Notes: generated from the letters alone by a model not told the origin. A stretch of 48,120 nucleotides of DNA from a bacterium UBA6154 (GCA_002422375.1 DIUQ01000007.1:1-48120), one strand, 5' to 3'. Positions 15,326 to 25,642 are shown, counted from the first letter of the stretch. Made by a program: numbers and translations.

Positions 15326-16432
15326 CTATTTTGGGCTAGCGGCAACAAAGGGAAGTGCGGTCCGCTCACAATCAAGTGCTTTGCCCCGCGCATCAACATA
15401 AAACCCAGACGGGTCACTGTCCAATGCCGAGGACTCAACGAGTGCCAAGGCAATCCCCTGCTTCAACAACGGTGAATACGTGCCGCTGGTGACTTCTCCC
15501 ACGCGGTGGGTTAGTTCCGGGTCGGTATACACGCCCATGTGTGCGCGGGGAATTCCCCGGCCAACAACCCGTAACGCTACGCGCTTGCGTGGCGCCCCCG
15601 ACTCGCGCATGTCGAGCAGGGCGGCTTTGCCATGGAACTCAGGCTTGGCCCAGCCCACCGACCAGGCGAGTAATGCCTCAACCGGTGAGATCTCTGGGGA
15701 AATATCCTGTCCATGAAGCGGATAGCCCATTTCAGTTCTCAAGATGTCACGAGCACCGAGTCCAGCAGGGGCACCGCCGAGCGCTGTCGTAGCCTCCATC
15801 AGGGCCTCCCACAGTGCAGGCAGGACACCGGACGGTGCCACGATTTCATAACCCACTTCACCCGTATATCCAGTTCGGCACACAGTGATGGGGCAATTAC
15901 CGAACTCGCTAGATGTGAAGCTCATGTAGTCCAGATCCGTCGGTAGTCCAACGGAGTTCAGCACCTCTGCCGAGCGAGGACCTTGCACCGCGACAATGCC
16001 TAGGTCAGTGTGAAGATTTTCCAGAGTGATATTTCCGGGGAGTGCACTGGCCAATGCAGCGGCGACGGTGTCCGCATTCGTGGCGTTAGGAATAATGAAC
16101 ACGCTGTCGTCAGACTCGCGGTAGACAATAAAGTCGTCTGTTACGCCACCTGAGTCATTTAACAACATGGAGTACTGCGCCTGACCCGCCGTGATTTTGC
16201 CTAATTCGCTCGTCACAATTGCATTGAGCGCGGCGACCGCGCCCGGTCCAGTAACTCGGAGTTTGCCCATATGGGAAACATCAAAAAGTCCCACACTGGA
16301 TCTCACTGCCTGGTGCTCCGCGACCGCTCCGGAATATTCAATCGGCATTTCCCATCCCCCGAAATCCGCCATTTTGGCTCCCTTTTCTTGGTGAGCCGAA
16401 AAGAGTGGGGTTCGCTGGAGATCCGTTGCCAT
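15326..16432 (-). CDS. gcvT: Glycine cleavage system T protein (aminomethyltransferase)
   Basis: Aminomethyltransferase of the glycine cleavage system; it transfers the aminomethyl carbon from lipoylated GcvH to tetrahydrofolate. The 368-aa protein has the family blocks TPLFSAHQEKGAKMADFGGWEMPIEY, VGLFDVSHMGKLRVTGPGA, the folate-site stretch CRTGYTGEVGYEI, and GLGARDILRTEMGYPLHGQDI. The ATG at 16432 (MATDLQRTPL) is preferred over a start 9 bases upstream because AAGGTGG lies 5 bases before it. It is convergent with the CobT-like gene and divergent from pepA across only 35 bases. gcvH and gcvP are not in the window. Confidence 0.95.
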   Translation of the reverse strand: MATDLQRTPLFSAHQEKGAKMADFGGWEMPIEYSGAVAEHQAVRSSVGLFDVSHMGKLRVTGPGAVAALNAIVTSELGKITAGQAQYSMLLNDSGGVTDDFIVYRESDDSVFIIPNATNADTVAAALASALPGNITLENLHTDLGIVAVQGPRSAEVLNSVGLPTDLDYMSFTSSEFGNCPITVCRTGYTGEVGYEIVAPSGVLPALWEALMEATTALGGAPAGLGARDILRTEMGYPLHGQDISPEISPVEALLAWSVGWAKPEFHGKAALLDMRESGAPRKRVALRVVGRGIPRAHMGVYTDPELTHRVGEVTSGTYSPLLKQGIALALVESSALDSDPSGFYVDARGKALDCERTALPFVAASPK

Positions 16433-16455
16433 GCACACCACCTTAGACGCATGAT

Positions 16456-16461
16456 TAGATT
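16456..16461 (+). promoter_or_regulatory. -10 hexamer for leaderless pepA
   Basis: TAGATT ends 6 bases before the pepA ATG, with no Shine-Dalgarno sequence between. It lies in the short gcvT-pepA divergent region, so the two promoters must overlap. Confidence 0.6.
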
Positions 16462-16467
16462 GTTGAC

Positions 16468-17991
16468 ATGCCTACTCTGTCAGCGGATTACACCGCCACC
16501 CCATCCTTCACTCTGACCACCACCAAGCCCAAGGACATATCCGCAGATGTCCTCCTGGTCAACACAACGCCACTCTCCGGCAAAGCCAAAGGCGTGGAAT
16601 TAGTGGCACATGGGTTTACTCCTGCCCAGGCAAAGAAAATGCAGACAGACATTGCTGCCCTGGGTGGAACTGGCAAGGCCGGAGAGGTGATCACCCTCTC
16701 CGGCGTGACGGGCGTCAAGGCACCCATGGTGATCGCGGTTGGTCTCGGCGACTTTCGCAAGAAGTTTGACCTTGAGGAATTTCGTCGCGCACTAGGCAAC
16801 GGAATTCGGTCGCTCAGCGGAAAGAAAAAGGTGGCGATCTCCGCCGGTCACGCACCGGAGCACATTTATGCCACCGTCGTTGCGGTTGGCCTCGCGTCTT
16901 ATTCGTTTACTGCATACCGAGGGAAATCGGGCACTAAGGCCGGGACTCTTCCCTCGACTTTCGTCCTGTCTATCCCAGGGCAGATCACACCTGATTTCCG
17001 TACTGCAGTTACCGACGCATCGATCATTGTGAATTCGATATTCCTCACCCGGGACCTGATCAACACTCCGCCTAATGACCTGCCGCCCGCTGAACTCGCG
17101 TCCCGGGCCAAAAAGTCACTGAGCGCCCTTCCTGTGACCGTCAAAATATGGGACGAGAAGGCGCTGGCCACGGCTGGCTGCGGTGGGATCCTCGGTGTGG
17201 GCTTGGGTTCCTCACGGCCACCGCGCTTGGTCAAAATGACTTATGCACCCAAGGGTGCCCGTCAGCACCTCGCGTTGGTGGGTAAAGGCATCACATTCGA
17301 CACAGGTGGCATTTCCATTAAACCCGCCGCAAAGATGCACGAAATGAAGGCGGACATGTCCGGAGCGGCCGCGGTGGTCGGCGCCATGCAAGCCATTGCA
17401 GCGCTCGGGCTCAATGTCAATGTGACCGGTTGGATTGCTGTTGCTGAAAACATGCCCAGTGGCACGGCCCAACGCCCTGGTGATGTGCTCACCACTGTCG
17501 ACGGCACCACCGTCGAGGTACTCAACACGGATGCTGAAGGTCGATTGGTCTTGGCCGATGCCCTGGGCATGGCGGTGGCCGAGAAACCAGATGTCCTCAT
17601 CGATGTCGCGACGTTGACCGGCGCTCAGCGGATTGCCCTCGGTCGCCGGATTGCTGGAGTCATGAGCAACACAGATTCCACCCGTGAACTGGTCGTGGCA
17701 GCTGCGACCGAGGTTGGCGAGGAGGCGTGGCCCATGCCCCTTCCCAGTGATCTGCGCGAAACGTTGAATTCCGACACCGCCGATATTGCCAATATTGGCG
17801 ATGGCCTCGCCGGCATGCTGTCAGCAGGTGTTTTCCTCCGCGAATTTGTGCCAGATTCCCAGAAGTGGGTACATATTGACGTGGCAGGCCCTGCTTACAA
17901 CGATGCCGCCCCTTATGGCTACACCCCCAAGGGCGGAACTGGAGCCATGGTCCGGACATTTGTCCAGATTGCCGCGGATCTCGCCGAGTAG
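16468..17991 (+). CDS. pepA: Leucyl aminopeptidase (M17 family)
   Basis: Cytosolic M17 leucyl aminopeptidase (507 aa, normal length), a two-metal hexameric enzyme releasing N-terminal residues in peptide turnover. The catalytic domain shows the metal-binding motifs VGKGITFDTGGISIKP (about 271-286, with metal-ligand K273 and D278) and the signature NTDAEGRLVLADAL starting at 353, with the catalytic Arg. The N-terminal macro-like domain is more variable. No Shine-Dalgarno precedes the ATG, and a -10 hexamer sits 6 bases upstream. Next is lpd, 77 bases downstream. Confidence 0.96.
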   Translation: MPTLSADYTATPSFTLTTTKPKDISADVLLVNTTPLSGKAKGVELVAHGFTPAQAKKMQTDIAALGGTGKAGEVITLSGVTGVKAPMVIAVGLGDFRKKFDLEEFRRALGNGIRSLSGKKKVAISAGHAPEHIYATVVAVGLASYSFTAYRGKSGTKAGTLPSTFVLSIPGQITPDFRTAVTDASIIVNSIFLTRDLINTPPNDLPPAELASRAKKSLSALPVTVKIWDEKALATAGCGGILGVGLGSSRPPRLVKMTYAPKGARQHLALVGKGITFDTGGISIKPAAKMHEMKADMSGAAAVVGAMQAIAALGLNVNVTGWIAVAENMPSGTAQRPGDVLTTVDGTTVEVLNTDAEGRLVLADALGMAVAEKPDVLIDVATLTGAQRIALGRRIAGVMSNTDSTRELVVAAATEVGEEAWPMPLPSDLRETLNSDTADIANIGDGLAGMLSAGVFLREFVPDSQKWVHIDVAGPAYNDAAPYGYTPKGGTGAMVRTFVQIAADLAE

Positions 17992-18068
17992 CCCACCCTC
18001 AGCAATTCGGCAATTCCCTCTCATTGCCCCCCATGTGCTGATTCCTAGCGCGGTGGAAGGATAGGGGT

Positions 18069-18113
18069 ATGACTTCTGCTGACATGACTTCTGCTGATAC
18101 GACTTCTGTTGAT
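18069..18113 (+). repeat. Three tandem 15-bp units at the lpd 5' end
   Basis: Units 18069-18083, 18084-18098 and 18099-18113 differ at one to three positions each and encode MTSAD, MTSAD and TTSVD. The first two both begin with ATG, so the duplication has created an extra in-frame start codon. Confidence 0.9.
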
Positions 18114-19466
18114 GTAGTAATTCTTGGCGGAGGTAGTGGTGGCTATGCCTGCGCGCTGCGATCTGCTGAACTAGGGCTCAGTGTCGTCTTGATCGACAAA
18201 GACAAGTTGGGTGGCACCTGCCTGCACCGTGGTTGCATTCCGACCAAAGCCCTCCTCCATGCGGCGGAGGTTGCTGATTCGAGTCGTGAGTCAGCTCAAT
18301 TCGGGGTCACAACCACGTTGCACGGCATTGATATGCCAAAAGTCAATGAATACCGCGACGGCGTGGTGGGTCGCCTATATAAAGGGTTGCAAGGCCTGGT
18401 CAAGAGTCGAAATGTGACATTCGTAGAAGGTGAAGGAAAGCTCACTGGACCACATAGCGTCACGGTCAACGGACATACCTACATTGGTAAAAATATCGTG
18501 CTGGCGACAGGCTCCTATGCGCGCACGATTCCCGGTCTCGAGATTAACGGCAAGATCATGACATCCGACCAAGCCTTGACGTTGGACTACGTCCCCGCGA
18601 GCGTCATTGTGCTGGGTGGTGGCGTGATCGGTGTCGAGTTTGCCAGTGTGTGGAAATCCTTTGGTGCGGACGTCACCATTGTTGAGGGACTCCCCCACCT
18701 CGTGCCCAATGAAGAGGAAGCAATATCTAAGGCCCTTGAGCGCGCCTATCGCAAGCGCGGAATCAATTTCATACTTGGAAAGAAATTCGCATCCGCCACC
18801 CAGGACGCCGCTGGTGTCCACGTGACACTGGAAGATGGCACAACACTCGATGCTGACGTGCTCTTAGTTGCCATTGGGCGCGGACCGAACACACAGGGCA
18901 TGGGGTACGAGGAACAAGGTGTTGGCATGGATCGTGGCTGGGTCCTAGTTGACGAGCGTCTGCGCACCAACCTTCCGGGTGTTTACGCCGTTGGCGACAT
19001 AACACCTGGTTTGCAATTGGCACATCGCGGCTTCCAACATGGCATTTTCGTTGCCGAAGAGATCGCGGGAATGAATCCCGTCATCATCGAGGACATCAAT
19101 ATTCCCAAGGTCACCTACTGTGAGCCGGAAGTAGCCAGTGTCGGCATGACGGAGGCCCAAGCAAAGGCAGCCTTCGGGGACAACATCGTGTCCTACGAAT
19201 ACAACCTCGGCGGCAATGGAAAGAGTCAAATTCTCGGAACATCAGGATTCATTAAATTGGTTCAACGCAAGGACGGACCTGTTGTCGGAATTCATATGGT
19301 CGGTTCCCGAGTGGGAGAGCAAATCGGCGAAGCCCAGCTGATTGTCAACTGGGAAGCTACTCCAGCGGATGTTGCCACGTTGATCCACGCACATCCCACT
19401 CAAAATGAAGCCATGGGAGAAGCCCACCTCGCACTGGCCGGAAAGCCCCTGCACGCCCACGCGTAA
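18069..19466 (+). CDS. lpd: Dihydrolipoyl dehydrogenase (E3)
   Basis: FAD-dependent E3 subunit that reoxidises dihydrolipoyl groups of 2-oxo-acid dehydrogenases and the glycine cleavage system. The redox disulfide is GGTCLHRGCIPTKALL (C51, C56); the FAD motif (VVILGGGSGGYACA) and NAD motif (VIVLGGGVIGVEFASVW) are intact, and the catalytic HAHPTQNEAMGEA is near the C-terminus. The first 15 codons are three copies of a 15-bp unit giving MTSAD-MTSAD-TTSVD, so the second ATG (18084) is an alternative start. It lies 34 bases before sucB and probably shares its transcript. Confidence 0.95.
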   Translation: MTSADMTSADTTSVDVVILGGGSGGYACALRSAELGLSVVLIDKDKLGGTCLHRGCIPTKALLHAAEVADSSRESAQFGVTTTLHGIDMPKVNEYRDGVVGRLYKGLQGLVKSRNVTFVEGEGKLTGPHSVTVNGHTYIGKNIVLATGSYARTIPGLEINGKIMTSDQALTLDYVPASVIVLGGGVIGVEFASVWKSFGADVTIVEGLPHLVPNEEEAISKALERAYRKRGINFILGKKFASATQDAAGVHVTLEDGTTLDADVLLVAIGRGPNTQGMGYEEQGVGMDRGWVLVDERLRTNLPGVYAVGDITPGLQLAHRGFQHGIFVAEEIAGMNPVIIEDINIPKVTYCEPEVASVGMTEAQAKAAFGDNIVSYEYNLGGNGKSQILGTSGFIKLVQRKDGPVVGIHMVGSRVGEQIGEAQLIVNWEATPADVATLIHAHPTQNEAMGEAHLALAGKPLHAHA

Positions 19467-19500
19467 CTCATTCACGTAGCCACACAACAAGGAGAGCCAC

Positions 19501-21243
19501 ATGTCCGTCTCGGTGAAAATGCCACAACTCGGCGAAAGCGTTACCGAAGGGACCATTACCCGCTGGTTGAAAAATGTCGGGGACCACGTAACCGCCGACG
19601 AACCCTTAGTTGAGGTGTCAACGGACAAGGTCGACACTGAAATCCCTTCACCGGCAACAGGCATTCTGCTCTCACTCACCGCCAACGAAGACGACGTCGT
19701 TGAGGTGGGGTCTGAACTGGCCGTGATCGGTGAGGAATCCGAGGCCGCTGCACCAGCTCCCGCTGCAGAACCGTCAGCGCCTGCTCCAGCTGTCGCTGTT
19801 GAGACAGTCGTGTCCGAGCCCGTTGTCGCAGAGACAGTCATTGCAGAGACAGTCATTGCAGAGACACCAGCCGTGGTCGAACAGACTGTCGCTGCAACTG
19901 GTAACGAGACCGTCATCACTTTGCCCGCACTCGGCGAAAGCGTGACGGAGGGCACCATTACCCGTTGGCTTAAGGCAGTCGGTGACACGGTTGCCGCTGA
20001 TGAACCACTCGTGGAAATCTCAACCGACAAAGTTGACACAGAAATCCCCTCACCCGCAGCGGGTGTGCTCCTCTCCATTGCCGCGCCGGAAGACGCCGTC
20101 ATTGCTGTCGGTGCTGAACTCGGACGCATTGGATCCGCAGCTGCCGCTACTGCTCCGCCGGCGCCCCCAACACCGGCGCCCACACCTGCTGCACCCGTAC
20201 CTGCATCTGTCACAACCCCTGCACCCACGCCTGCTGCACCGACACCAGCTACACCGGCAGAGCCCGCGTCAACCGATGACGTCGGTTACGTCACACCACT
20301 TGTCCGCCGCCTAGCCGCGGACACCGGAGTGGATTTGTCCCGCATTGCCGGAACAGGTGCTGGTGGGCGAATCACCAAAGCAGACGTCCTTGGCGCTGTG
20401 GGAAATCAGCCGGTTGCCAGCACACCAGCTGCACCTGCGCCCACAACACCAGCAACTCCTGCACCTGCGACGCCTGCGACTCCTGCTCGTGCCGCCGCCC
20501 CAGCAACACCCACCGGTCCTGTTCCTGGGACTACAGAGTCGCTGTCACGGTTGCGCAAAGTCATTGCCGAGCGCATGGTGGAATCGCTCCAGGTATCCGC
20601 GCAATTAACCACCGTCATTGAAGTTGATGTCACCAAAATTGCAGCACTACGCAATCGTGTCAAGAAGTCATTTGAACTGCGTGAAGGAGTCAAACTCACC
20701 TTCATGCCATTCTTTGTTAAGGCGGCCGTTGAAGCGCTCAAGCAGTACCCCCAGGTCAACGCGTCCATTGACATGACCGCCGGGACGGTGACGTACTACA
20801 GCGCGGAAAACATAGGAATTGCTGTCGACACCGAGCGCGGACTTCTCGTTCCTGTTGTTCATAACGCTGGTGAACTCAATATTGCCGGCATCAGCCGGAG
20901 AATTGCTGACCTAGCAGAGCGCACCCGTACCGGCAAAGTCTCGCCCGATGACCTATCAGGCGGCACATTTACCGTGACAAACACAGGTAGCCGCGGAGCC
21001 TTGTTTGACACACCAATTGTCAATCAACCCCAGGTGGCAATTTTGGGTACCGGTGCCGTGGTCAAACGCCCTGTTGTCGTGACAGATGACGGTGGCCAGG
21101 ATGTCATTGCCATTCGTTCCATGGTGTACCTCGCGCTGTCTTATGACCACCGGTTAGTTGATGGTGCCGATGCGGCTCGATTCCTCACCACCATGAAGAG
21201 TCGACTCGAAGATGCCGCATTTGATGCTGAACTAGGTATCTGA
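19501..21243 (+). CDS. sucB: 2-oxo-acid dehydrogenase E2, SucB type (dihydrolipoamide acyltransferase)
   Basis: E2 core of a 2-oxo-acid dehydrogenase complex (actinobacterial SucB/DlaT type, 580 aa). Two lipoyl domains carry the modified lysines K43 and K177, both in [13 protein letters not shown]. Long Ala/Pro/Thr-rich linkers flank a peripheral-subunit-binding domain ([23 protein letters not shown]...). The catalytic domain ends with [11 protein letters not shown]550 being the active-site His. Linker codons include a 15-bp duplication (19828-19857). GGAGAG precedes the ATG. E1 is not in the window; lpd is just upstream, and lipB/lipA, which lipoylate this protein, are about 2.2 kb downstream. 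Confidence 0.95.
   Translation: MSVSVKMPQLGESVTEGTITRWLKNVGDHVTADEPLVEVSTDKVDTEIPSPATGILLSLTANEDDVVEVGSELAVIGEESEAAAPAPAAEPSAPAPAVAVETVVSEPVVAETVIAETVIAETPAVVEQTVAATGNETVITLPALGESVTEGTITRWLKAVGDTVAADEPLVEISTDKVDTEIPSPAAGVLLSIAAPEDAVIAVGAELGRIGSAAAATAPPAPPTPAPTPAAPVPASVTTPAPTPAAPTPATPAEPASTDDVGYVTPLVRRLAADTGVDLSRIAGTGAGGRITKADVLGAVGNQPVASTPAAPAPTTPATPAPATPATPARAAAPATPTGPVPGTTESLSRLRKVIAERMVESLQVSAQLTTVIEVDVTKIAALRNRVKKSFELREGVKLTFMPFFVKAAVEALKQYPQVNASIDMTAGTVTYYSAENIGIAVDTERGLLVPVVHNAGELNIAGISRRIADLAERTRTGKVSPDDLSGGTFTVTNTGSRGALFDTPIVNQPQVAILGTGAVVKRPVVVTDDGGQDVIAIRSMVYLALSYDHRLVDGADAARFLTTMKSRLEDAAFDAELGI
19828..19866 (+). repeat. 15-bp tandem duplication in the sucB linker
   Basis: Unit GCAGAGACAGTCATT at 19828-19842 and 19843-19857, with a partial third copy to 19866. 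It encodes AETVI twice in the flexible linker between the two lipoyl domains. Confidence 0.9.
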
Positions 21244-21245
21244 CC

Positions 21246-22136
21246 GTGAAGATCGCGGTTACCGGTGCATCTGGGCTCATTGGCACACTCCTAGTTGCCG
21301 AACTGCGTTCACGTGGTCATGACGTATTCCGCCTTGTGCGACGAGCAGCGGTGGCACCTGATGAAATCACCTGGAATCCGACTTCTGGCTTTGTCGACCT
21401 TGCCGCTCTAGCCGGTACCGAGGTGGTCTTTCACCTCGCCGGGGCTGGGGTCGGTGATCACCGCTGGACCGATGCCTATAAGCAAGAGATCCGCGATAGC
21501 CGCGTTATGGGTACAGACACCATCTCCCGAGCCATGGCGCAATTGGATCCCCGCCCGGCAGTATTGGTGAGCGCATCCGCTATTGGGTTCTACGGGGATA
21601 CCGGTGATCGCGCTGTTACCGAGGTTGATCCTGCGGGCCACGGATTCCTCGCCGATGTCGTTGTCGCTTGGGAAGCTGCAGCTAATCCAGCCCGCGAGGC
21701 CGGAATCCGCGTTGTCCACCCAAGAACGGGGTTGGTTGTCTCCGCCGATGGGGGCGCCTGGGGTCGCATGTTCCCTCTGTTCAAGGCCGGAATCGGTGGG
21801 AAGTTAGGCAACGGTAAGCAATATTGGTCATGGATTTCATTGCGCGACGAAATTTCAGCACTGATATTCCTGATGGAAAATTCCGCACTGTCAGGTCCGG
21901 TCAATCTCACCGGCCCTACACCGGATACGAATGCTGAAATAACCGCAATCATGGGGAAAGTTCTCCGTCGACCCACGCTGCTCCCCGTGCCACGAATCGC
22001 GCTCACTACCGTTCTCGGGGAATTCTCCACTGAAGTCCTCAGCAGCTCGCGGGTTCTTCCCGCGGTGTTGGAACAACAGGGGTTTGTGTTTAAGGACTCC
22101 ACCGTTGAATCTGCCATCCGCCAGGCACTTGGCTAA
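21246..22136 (+). CDS. TIGR01777-family NAD-dependent epimerase/SDR protein
   Basis: Extended short-chain dehydrogenase-like protein of the TIGR01777 (SulA/YfcH-like) family, 296 aa. The Rossmann motif [15 protein letters not shown] (7-21), the [14 protein letters not shown] segment, the active-site neighbourhood [13 protein letters not shown], and the C-terminal domain ([20 protein letters not shown]) are all characteristic. The substrate is unknown for the family. The GTG at 21246 follows the sucB stop by two bases, so it is translationally coupled. The same order, sucB then this family then lipB-lipA, is what I recall for Rv2215-Rv2218. Confidence 0.92.
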   Translation: MKIAVTGASGLIGTLLVAELRSRGHDVFRLVRRAAVAPDEITWNPTSGFVDLAALAGTEVVFHLAGAGVGDHRWTDAYKQEIRDSRVMGTDTISRAMAQLDPRPAVLVSASAIGFYGDTGDRAVTEVDPAGHGFLADVVVAWEAAANPAREAGIRVVHPRTGLVVSADGGAWGRMFPLFKAGIGGKLGNGKQYWSWISLRDEISALIFLMENSALSGPVNLTGPTPDTNAEITAIMGKVLRRPTLLPVPRIALTTVLGEFSTEVLSSSRVLPAVLEQQGFVFKDSTVESAIRQALG

Positions 22137-22159
22137 GTGCCCCCCTCCCGTGGTTGATC

Positions 22160-23464
22160 ATGAAAACTGACGTCGTCATTGTGGGCGCCGGCTTATCAGG
22201 GCTAGCGGCGGCACGGCAACTGTCGATATTCGGATTCGATGTCACCGTCCTAGAGTCCGCACGTCGCGTCGGTGGACGGGTGCAGACTGATCTGCACGAG
22301 TCCGGTGCCCTCCTCGATCGTGGATTTCAGCTCTATAACCCCGCTTATCCGGAGGCGGCCCGAGTACTCGACCATGAAGCTCTCGATCTCCGCCCATTTA
22401 GCGCAGCCGTTATTGCAGCGACGCCCCACGGGCACGTCAAACTGGCGGACCCACGCACTATTCCTGGCTGGGCGCTGCCATCCGCATCGTGGTCGTCTGG
22501 TTCCCCGATCTCCAAACTTGCATTTGTCCGGTACGCCCTCGCTCAAAGCAAGCGCTCAGCCGCGGATATTTCCCGCCACAACGACCAGAGTGCGCTTAAC
22601 GCATTGCGCAATGCCGGCGTCAGCGGATCATTTCTGAAAGAGGTGATTCAACCTTTTCTCGCCGGAGTCTTTCTAGAGCCTGAACTCAACACTTCCTCTC
22701 GTTTCCTCGATGTTGTTCTCAAGAGTTTTGTGCGAGGGACACCGGCAGTTCCTGCTCGGGGTATGCAATCTATTCCCGACCAATTGGCCGCTGCATTGCC
22801 GGCAGGTTGCCTGCACCTCAACACGACAGTGACGTCAGTGACCAACGACTCCGTCATTGCTGACGGAAAAACTTGGAATGCCAAGGCGGTGATCCTTGCC
22901 ACGGACTCCTCGACCGCAGCGTCGCTCACCGATATCTCGGTTCCAGCCTGGAATTCCGTCACCACCTGGTATCACCTGGCACCGCTCGCCGAGGCCTCCG
23001 AGCTAACAGACGGCAGACCCGTACTCGTTGTAAATGGTGGCGGAGTTGAACCGATCGGACCTCAATCAATCATTAACAGTGTGGTCATGACCCATGCTGC
23101 ACCGGAATACGCACCGGGGCACACACTCATTGCCACATCCGCCTTGGGGATCCATCCAGCGAATCGACCATTGCTCCCCGCCCTGGCCACCCTTTATTCC
23201 ACCGACACCTCGACATGGGAACTGATCGGTCACTATCCGATCCCGCACGCACTCCCGACCATGTCACCACCGTGGACGTTAAATCAGCCCACGACAATCC
23301 AATCCACCACCAACGGTTCGGTTTACCTCGCGGGCGACTACCGTGCCACATCAAGCATCCAAGGTGCCATGGTCAGTGGGCGCCGCGCTGCCGATTCCGT
23401 GATTGCCGCACTTCATGGGATACGCGATACTGGAATCCCCTACGAAGGTCGTGTCCGTGGCTGA
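22160..23464 (+). CDS. FAD-dependent amine oxidase/phytoene-desaturase-like oxidoreductase
   Basis: 434-aa flavoprotein of the amine oxidase/protoporphyrinogen oxidase/phytoene desaturase superfamily. The N-terminal dinucleotide motif [17 protein letters not shown] and the [12 protein letters not shown] loop bind FAD; the C-terminal [28 protein letters not shown] closes the FAD site. The substrate is not evident. The ATG at 22160 is chosen over the in-frame TTG at 22154. It lies 23 bases after the epimerase gene and overlaps lipB by 8 bases, so it belongs to the same transcript. I do not recall it at this position in the mycobacterial locus, so it may be an insertion into a conserved block. 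Confidence 0.85.
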   Translation: MKTDVVIVGAGLSGLAAARQLSIFGFDVTVLESARRVGGRVQTDLHESGALLDRGFQLYNPAYPEAARVLDHEALDLRPFSAAVIAATPHGHVKLADPRTIPGWALPSASWSSGSPISKLAFVRYALAQSKRSAADISRHNDQSALNALRNAGVSGSFLKEVIQPFLAGVFLEPELNTSSRFLDVVLKSFVRGTPAVPARGMQSIPDQLAAALPAGCLHLNTTVTSVTNDSVIADGKTWNAKAVILATDSSTAASLTDISVPAWNSVTTWYHLAPLAEASELTDGRPVLVVNGGGVEPIGPQSIINSVVMTHAAPEYAPGHTLIATSALGIHPANRPLLPALATLYSTDTSTWELIGHYPIPHALPTMSPPWTLNQPTTIQSTTNGSVYLAGDYRATSSIQGAMVSGRRAADSVIAALHGIRDTGIPYEGRVRG

Positions 23465-24104
23465 ACTAGAAGTATTGGAACTCGGTTCTGACGTGGAGTA
23501 CCACCACGCCTGGGAACTCCAGCGGGAAATACACGCTGAAGTAGTGAGCGGTCAGCGACCGGACACCGTTCTGCTTCTCGAACATCGATCCGTGTATACG
23601 GCTGGTAAGCGCACCGAATTAGGTGAACGGCCACTCGACGGTACACCGGTAGTGGACGTTGATCGCGGTGGAAAAATCACCTGGCATGGCCCCGGACAAA
23701 TAGTTGGGTACCCCATTGTGAAGTTGAGCGACCCCATTGATGTCGTGGCACATGTTCGCCGGATAGAGAACATGCTAATTGGTGTGTGCGCAGAGTTTGG
23801 TGTGGAATCGGACCAAGTGGAAGGGCGAAGTGGGGTGTGGGTCACACGGCCACTGCCCGCCCGCAAAGTGGCCGCGATTGGAATTCGAGTGTCACACGGG
23901 GTTACCCTGCATGGGTTTGCCCTGAATTGTGACAACTCCCTTGATGCTTACCACTCGATTGTGCCCTGCGGTATCCGCGATGCCACCGTCACCACGCTCA
24001 CGGAAGAATACGGATCAACAATTAGTACTGCTCAGGTTCTCCCCGTTCTCCGATCACGTCTCCCCGAATTAATCCATGCCTCGACATTACAAGGACGCAC
24101 ATGA
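23457..24104 (+). CDS. lipB: Octanoyl-[ACP]:protein N-octanoyltransferase LipB
   Basis: Transfers octanoate from acyl carrier protein to lipoyl domains, first step of lipoate assembly. The 215-aa protein has [18 protein letters not shown] (70-87), the catalytic lysine in [10 protein letters not shown] (K137) and the catalytic cysteine in YHSIVPCGI (C171). The GTG at 23457 is preferred: GAAGG lies 8 bases upstream, whereas the GTG at 23451 is too close and the ATG at 23403 gives a long non-family extension. It overlaps the upstream oxidoreductase by 8 bases and lipA by 4 (ATGA). Confidence 0.94.
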   Translation: MAELEVLELGSDVEYHHAWELQREIHAEVVSGQRPDTVLLLEHRSVYTAGKRTELGERPLDGTPVVDVDRGGKITWHGPGQIVGYPIVKLSDPIDVVAHVRRIENMLIGVCAEFGVESDQVEGRSGVWVTRPLPARKVAAIGIRVSHGVTLHGFALNCDNSLDAYHSIVPCGIRDATVTTLTEEYGSTISTAQVLPVLRSRLPELIHASTLQGRT

Positions 24105-25057
24105 GTTCTGACACGATATTTTCCGGAACAAACCCTGAGGGTCGCAAATTACTGCGTATTGAGGCGCGTAATGCCGAGGTCCCGATCGAACGTAAACCGC
24201 CGTGGATTCGCACCACCATGAAAACCGGACCCGAGTACACCGAAATACGAAACCTGGTGGCTCGGGAAGGACTTCACACCGTGTGCCAAGAGGCAGGGTG
24301 CCCCAATATTTACGAATGCTGGGAGGATCGGGAAGCCACCTTCCTTATTGGCGGCGAGCAGTGCACCCGTCGATGTGACTTCTGTCAGATCGACACCGGC
24401 AAACCTGATCCGCTGGACCGGGATGAACCACGACGCGTGGCCGAATCAGTGCGCACCATGGGGCTGCGCTACGCAACAGTCACCGGCGTCGCTCGTGACG
24501 ACCTCCCTGATGAAGGATCCTGGCTATATGCGGAAACTATCCGCCTGATCAAGGAACTCAATCCGACGACCGGCGTTGAAGTCCTCATTCCTGACTTCTC
24601 GGCCAATCCAGAACTGCTCAAGGTCGTCTTTGATACCCGACCAGAGGTACTCGCGCACAATGTTGAAACCGTGCCTCGAATATTCAAGCGGATTCGCCCT
24701 GCATTCAAATACGACCGCAGTCTCAATGTCATTACCCAAGCGCGTGAAGCTGACTTGGTAACAAAAAGTAACCTCATTCTGGGCATGGGTGAGGAAGAGT
24801 CAGAAATTGATCAAGCGCTCGTGGATCTTTACAACGCCGGTTGTGAGTTGATCACCATTACCCAATACCTCCGCCCGTCCAAGCGGCACCACCCGGTGAC
24901 CAGATGGGCACCCCCGGAGGAATTTGTGCGGTGGGAACAGCGCGCACTGGAGATTGGATTCGCCGGTGTCATGAGTGGGCCACTGGTCCGCTCCAGTTAC
25001 CGAGCCGGACGCCTCTACGCCCAGGCTCAAGCAGCCCGTGGACAGGTTGCCCCTTAA
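24101..25057 (+). CDS. lipA: Lipoyl synthase LipA (radical SAM)
   Basis: Radical-SAM enzyme that inserts two sulfurs into protein-bound octanoate. All cluster ligands are present: auxiliary cluster C62, C67 and C73 ([12 protein letters not shown]), radical-SAM cluster C88, C92 and C95 (CTRRCDFC), and the C-terminal serine motif VRSSYRAG. Length is 318 aa, normal. The ATG overlaps the lipB stop as ATGA, and the stop TAA overlaps the next ATG (TAATG). Products of sucB and of gcvT's partner GcvH are the expected substrates; ErpA is a plausible Fe-S donor. Confidence 0.97.
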   Translation: MSSDTIFSGTNPEGRKLLRIEARNAEVPIERKPPWIRTTMKTGPEYTEIRNLVAREGLHTVCQEAGCPNIYECWEDREATFLIGGEQCTRRCDFCQIDTGKPDPLDRDEPRRVAESVRTMGLRYATVTGVARDDLPDEGSWLYAETIRLIKELNPTTGVEVLIPDFSANPELLKVVFDTRPEVLAHNVETVPRIFKRIRPAFKYDRSLNVITQAREADLVTKSNLILGMGEEESEIDQALVDLYNAGCELITITQYLRPSKRHHPVTRWAPPEEFVRWEQRALEIGFAGVMSGPLVRSSYRAGRLYAQAQAARGQVAP

Positions 25058-25584
25058 TGCCCAGCATCACTGCTCTGCATATCTGGACACTCGAGGAGGA
25101 ATATCCACATCCGGTAACGGATATTGATCTGGAGTGGGGCGGGATTCCCGGGGACCGCCACTTCGGCGAGCACATGATTTCCGCAACGCGAGAAAAGCAT
25201 GCCTTTGCGCGAGGAACGGCCATTCGCAACTATCGCCAAGTATCGATCGTGGATACCGCGGAACTCGCCCAGATCGCACAACATTTGGGGCTGAATGAAC
25301 TAGCTCCTGGAACGATTGCTGACAACATCTGTGTTGAAGGTTTGGCGGATCTCACCGCACTCCCACTCATGACCCGCCTGATTTTTCCCAGCGGTGCGAG
25401 CATTATGACCGGGGGCGAGAACAATCCATGCACAATTGCTGGCCGGTTGGTCCAAGATCGCTATGGAACCTCAGCTCACTCGTTCCCCAAGGCTGCCATG
25501 CATCGTCGAGGGATCACTGGTTGGGTTGAACGCCCAGGTCGAATAACTGTCGGTGACGCTATCCAGGTGGTTAGCCTGCATTAG
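25057..25584 (+). CDS. MOSC-domain protein
   Basis: 175-aa stand-alone MOSC domain, the sulfur-carrier fold shared with molybdenum-cofactor sulfurases and YiiM-type reductases. The conserved cysteine is C125 in GENNPCTIAG, with GIPGDRHFG (29-37) and the RRGITGWVERPGRI terminal block. It shares one base with the lipA stop (TAATG), so it is translated from the lipoate transcript. Its partner and substrate are unknown; a role in persulfide or cofactor sulfur handling is family-based inference. Confidence 0.87.
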   Translation: MPSITALHIWTLEEEYPHPVTDIDLEWGGIPGDRHFGEHMISATREKHAFARGTAIRNYRQVSIVDTAELAQIAQHLGLNELAPGTIADNICVEGLADLTALPLMTRLIFPSGASIMTGGENNPCTIAGRLVQDRYGTSAHSFPKAAMHRRGITGWVERPGRITVGDAIQVVSLH

Positions 25585-25590
25585 TTGCAG

Positions 25591-25620
25591 GTGCACGGGC
25601 CACACGTGCACGGACCACAA
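25591..25620 (+). repeat. Two tandem 15-bp units after the MOSC gene
   Basis: 25591-25605 and 25606-25620 share GTGCACGG-CCACA with one internal difference and a different last base. The units lie between the MOSC stop and the -10 of the DUF4191 gene and could overlap its -35 region. Confidence 0.8.
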
Positions 25621-25630
25621 CGCTTTCCTC

Positions 25631-25636
25631 TAGGCT
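25631..25636 (+). promoter_or_regulatory. -10 hexamer for the leaderless DUF4191 gene
   Basis: TAGGCT, 6 bases before the GTG at 25643, with no ribosome site in between. Confidence 0.55.
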
Positions 25637-25642
25637 GAGTCC

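Noticed and set aside
19242..20228. Long antisense frame (328 codons) opposite lpd and sucB
   Set aside because: It is a shadow of the repetitive Ala/Pro/Thr codons of the sucB linker; its translation is low-complexity Ser/Thr/Ala/Val with no family features, while sucB itself is unmistakable.
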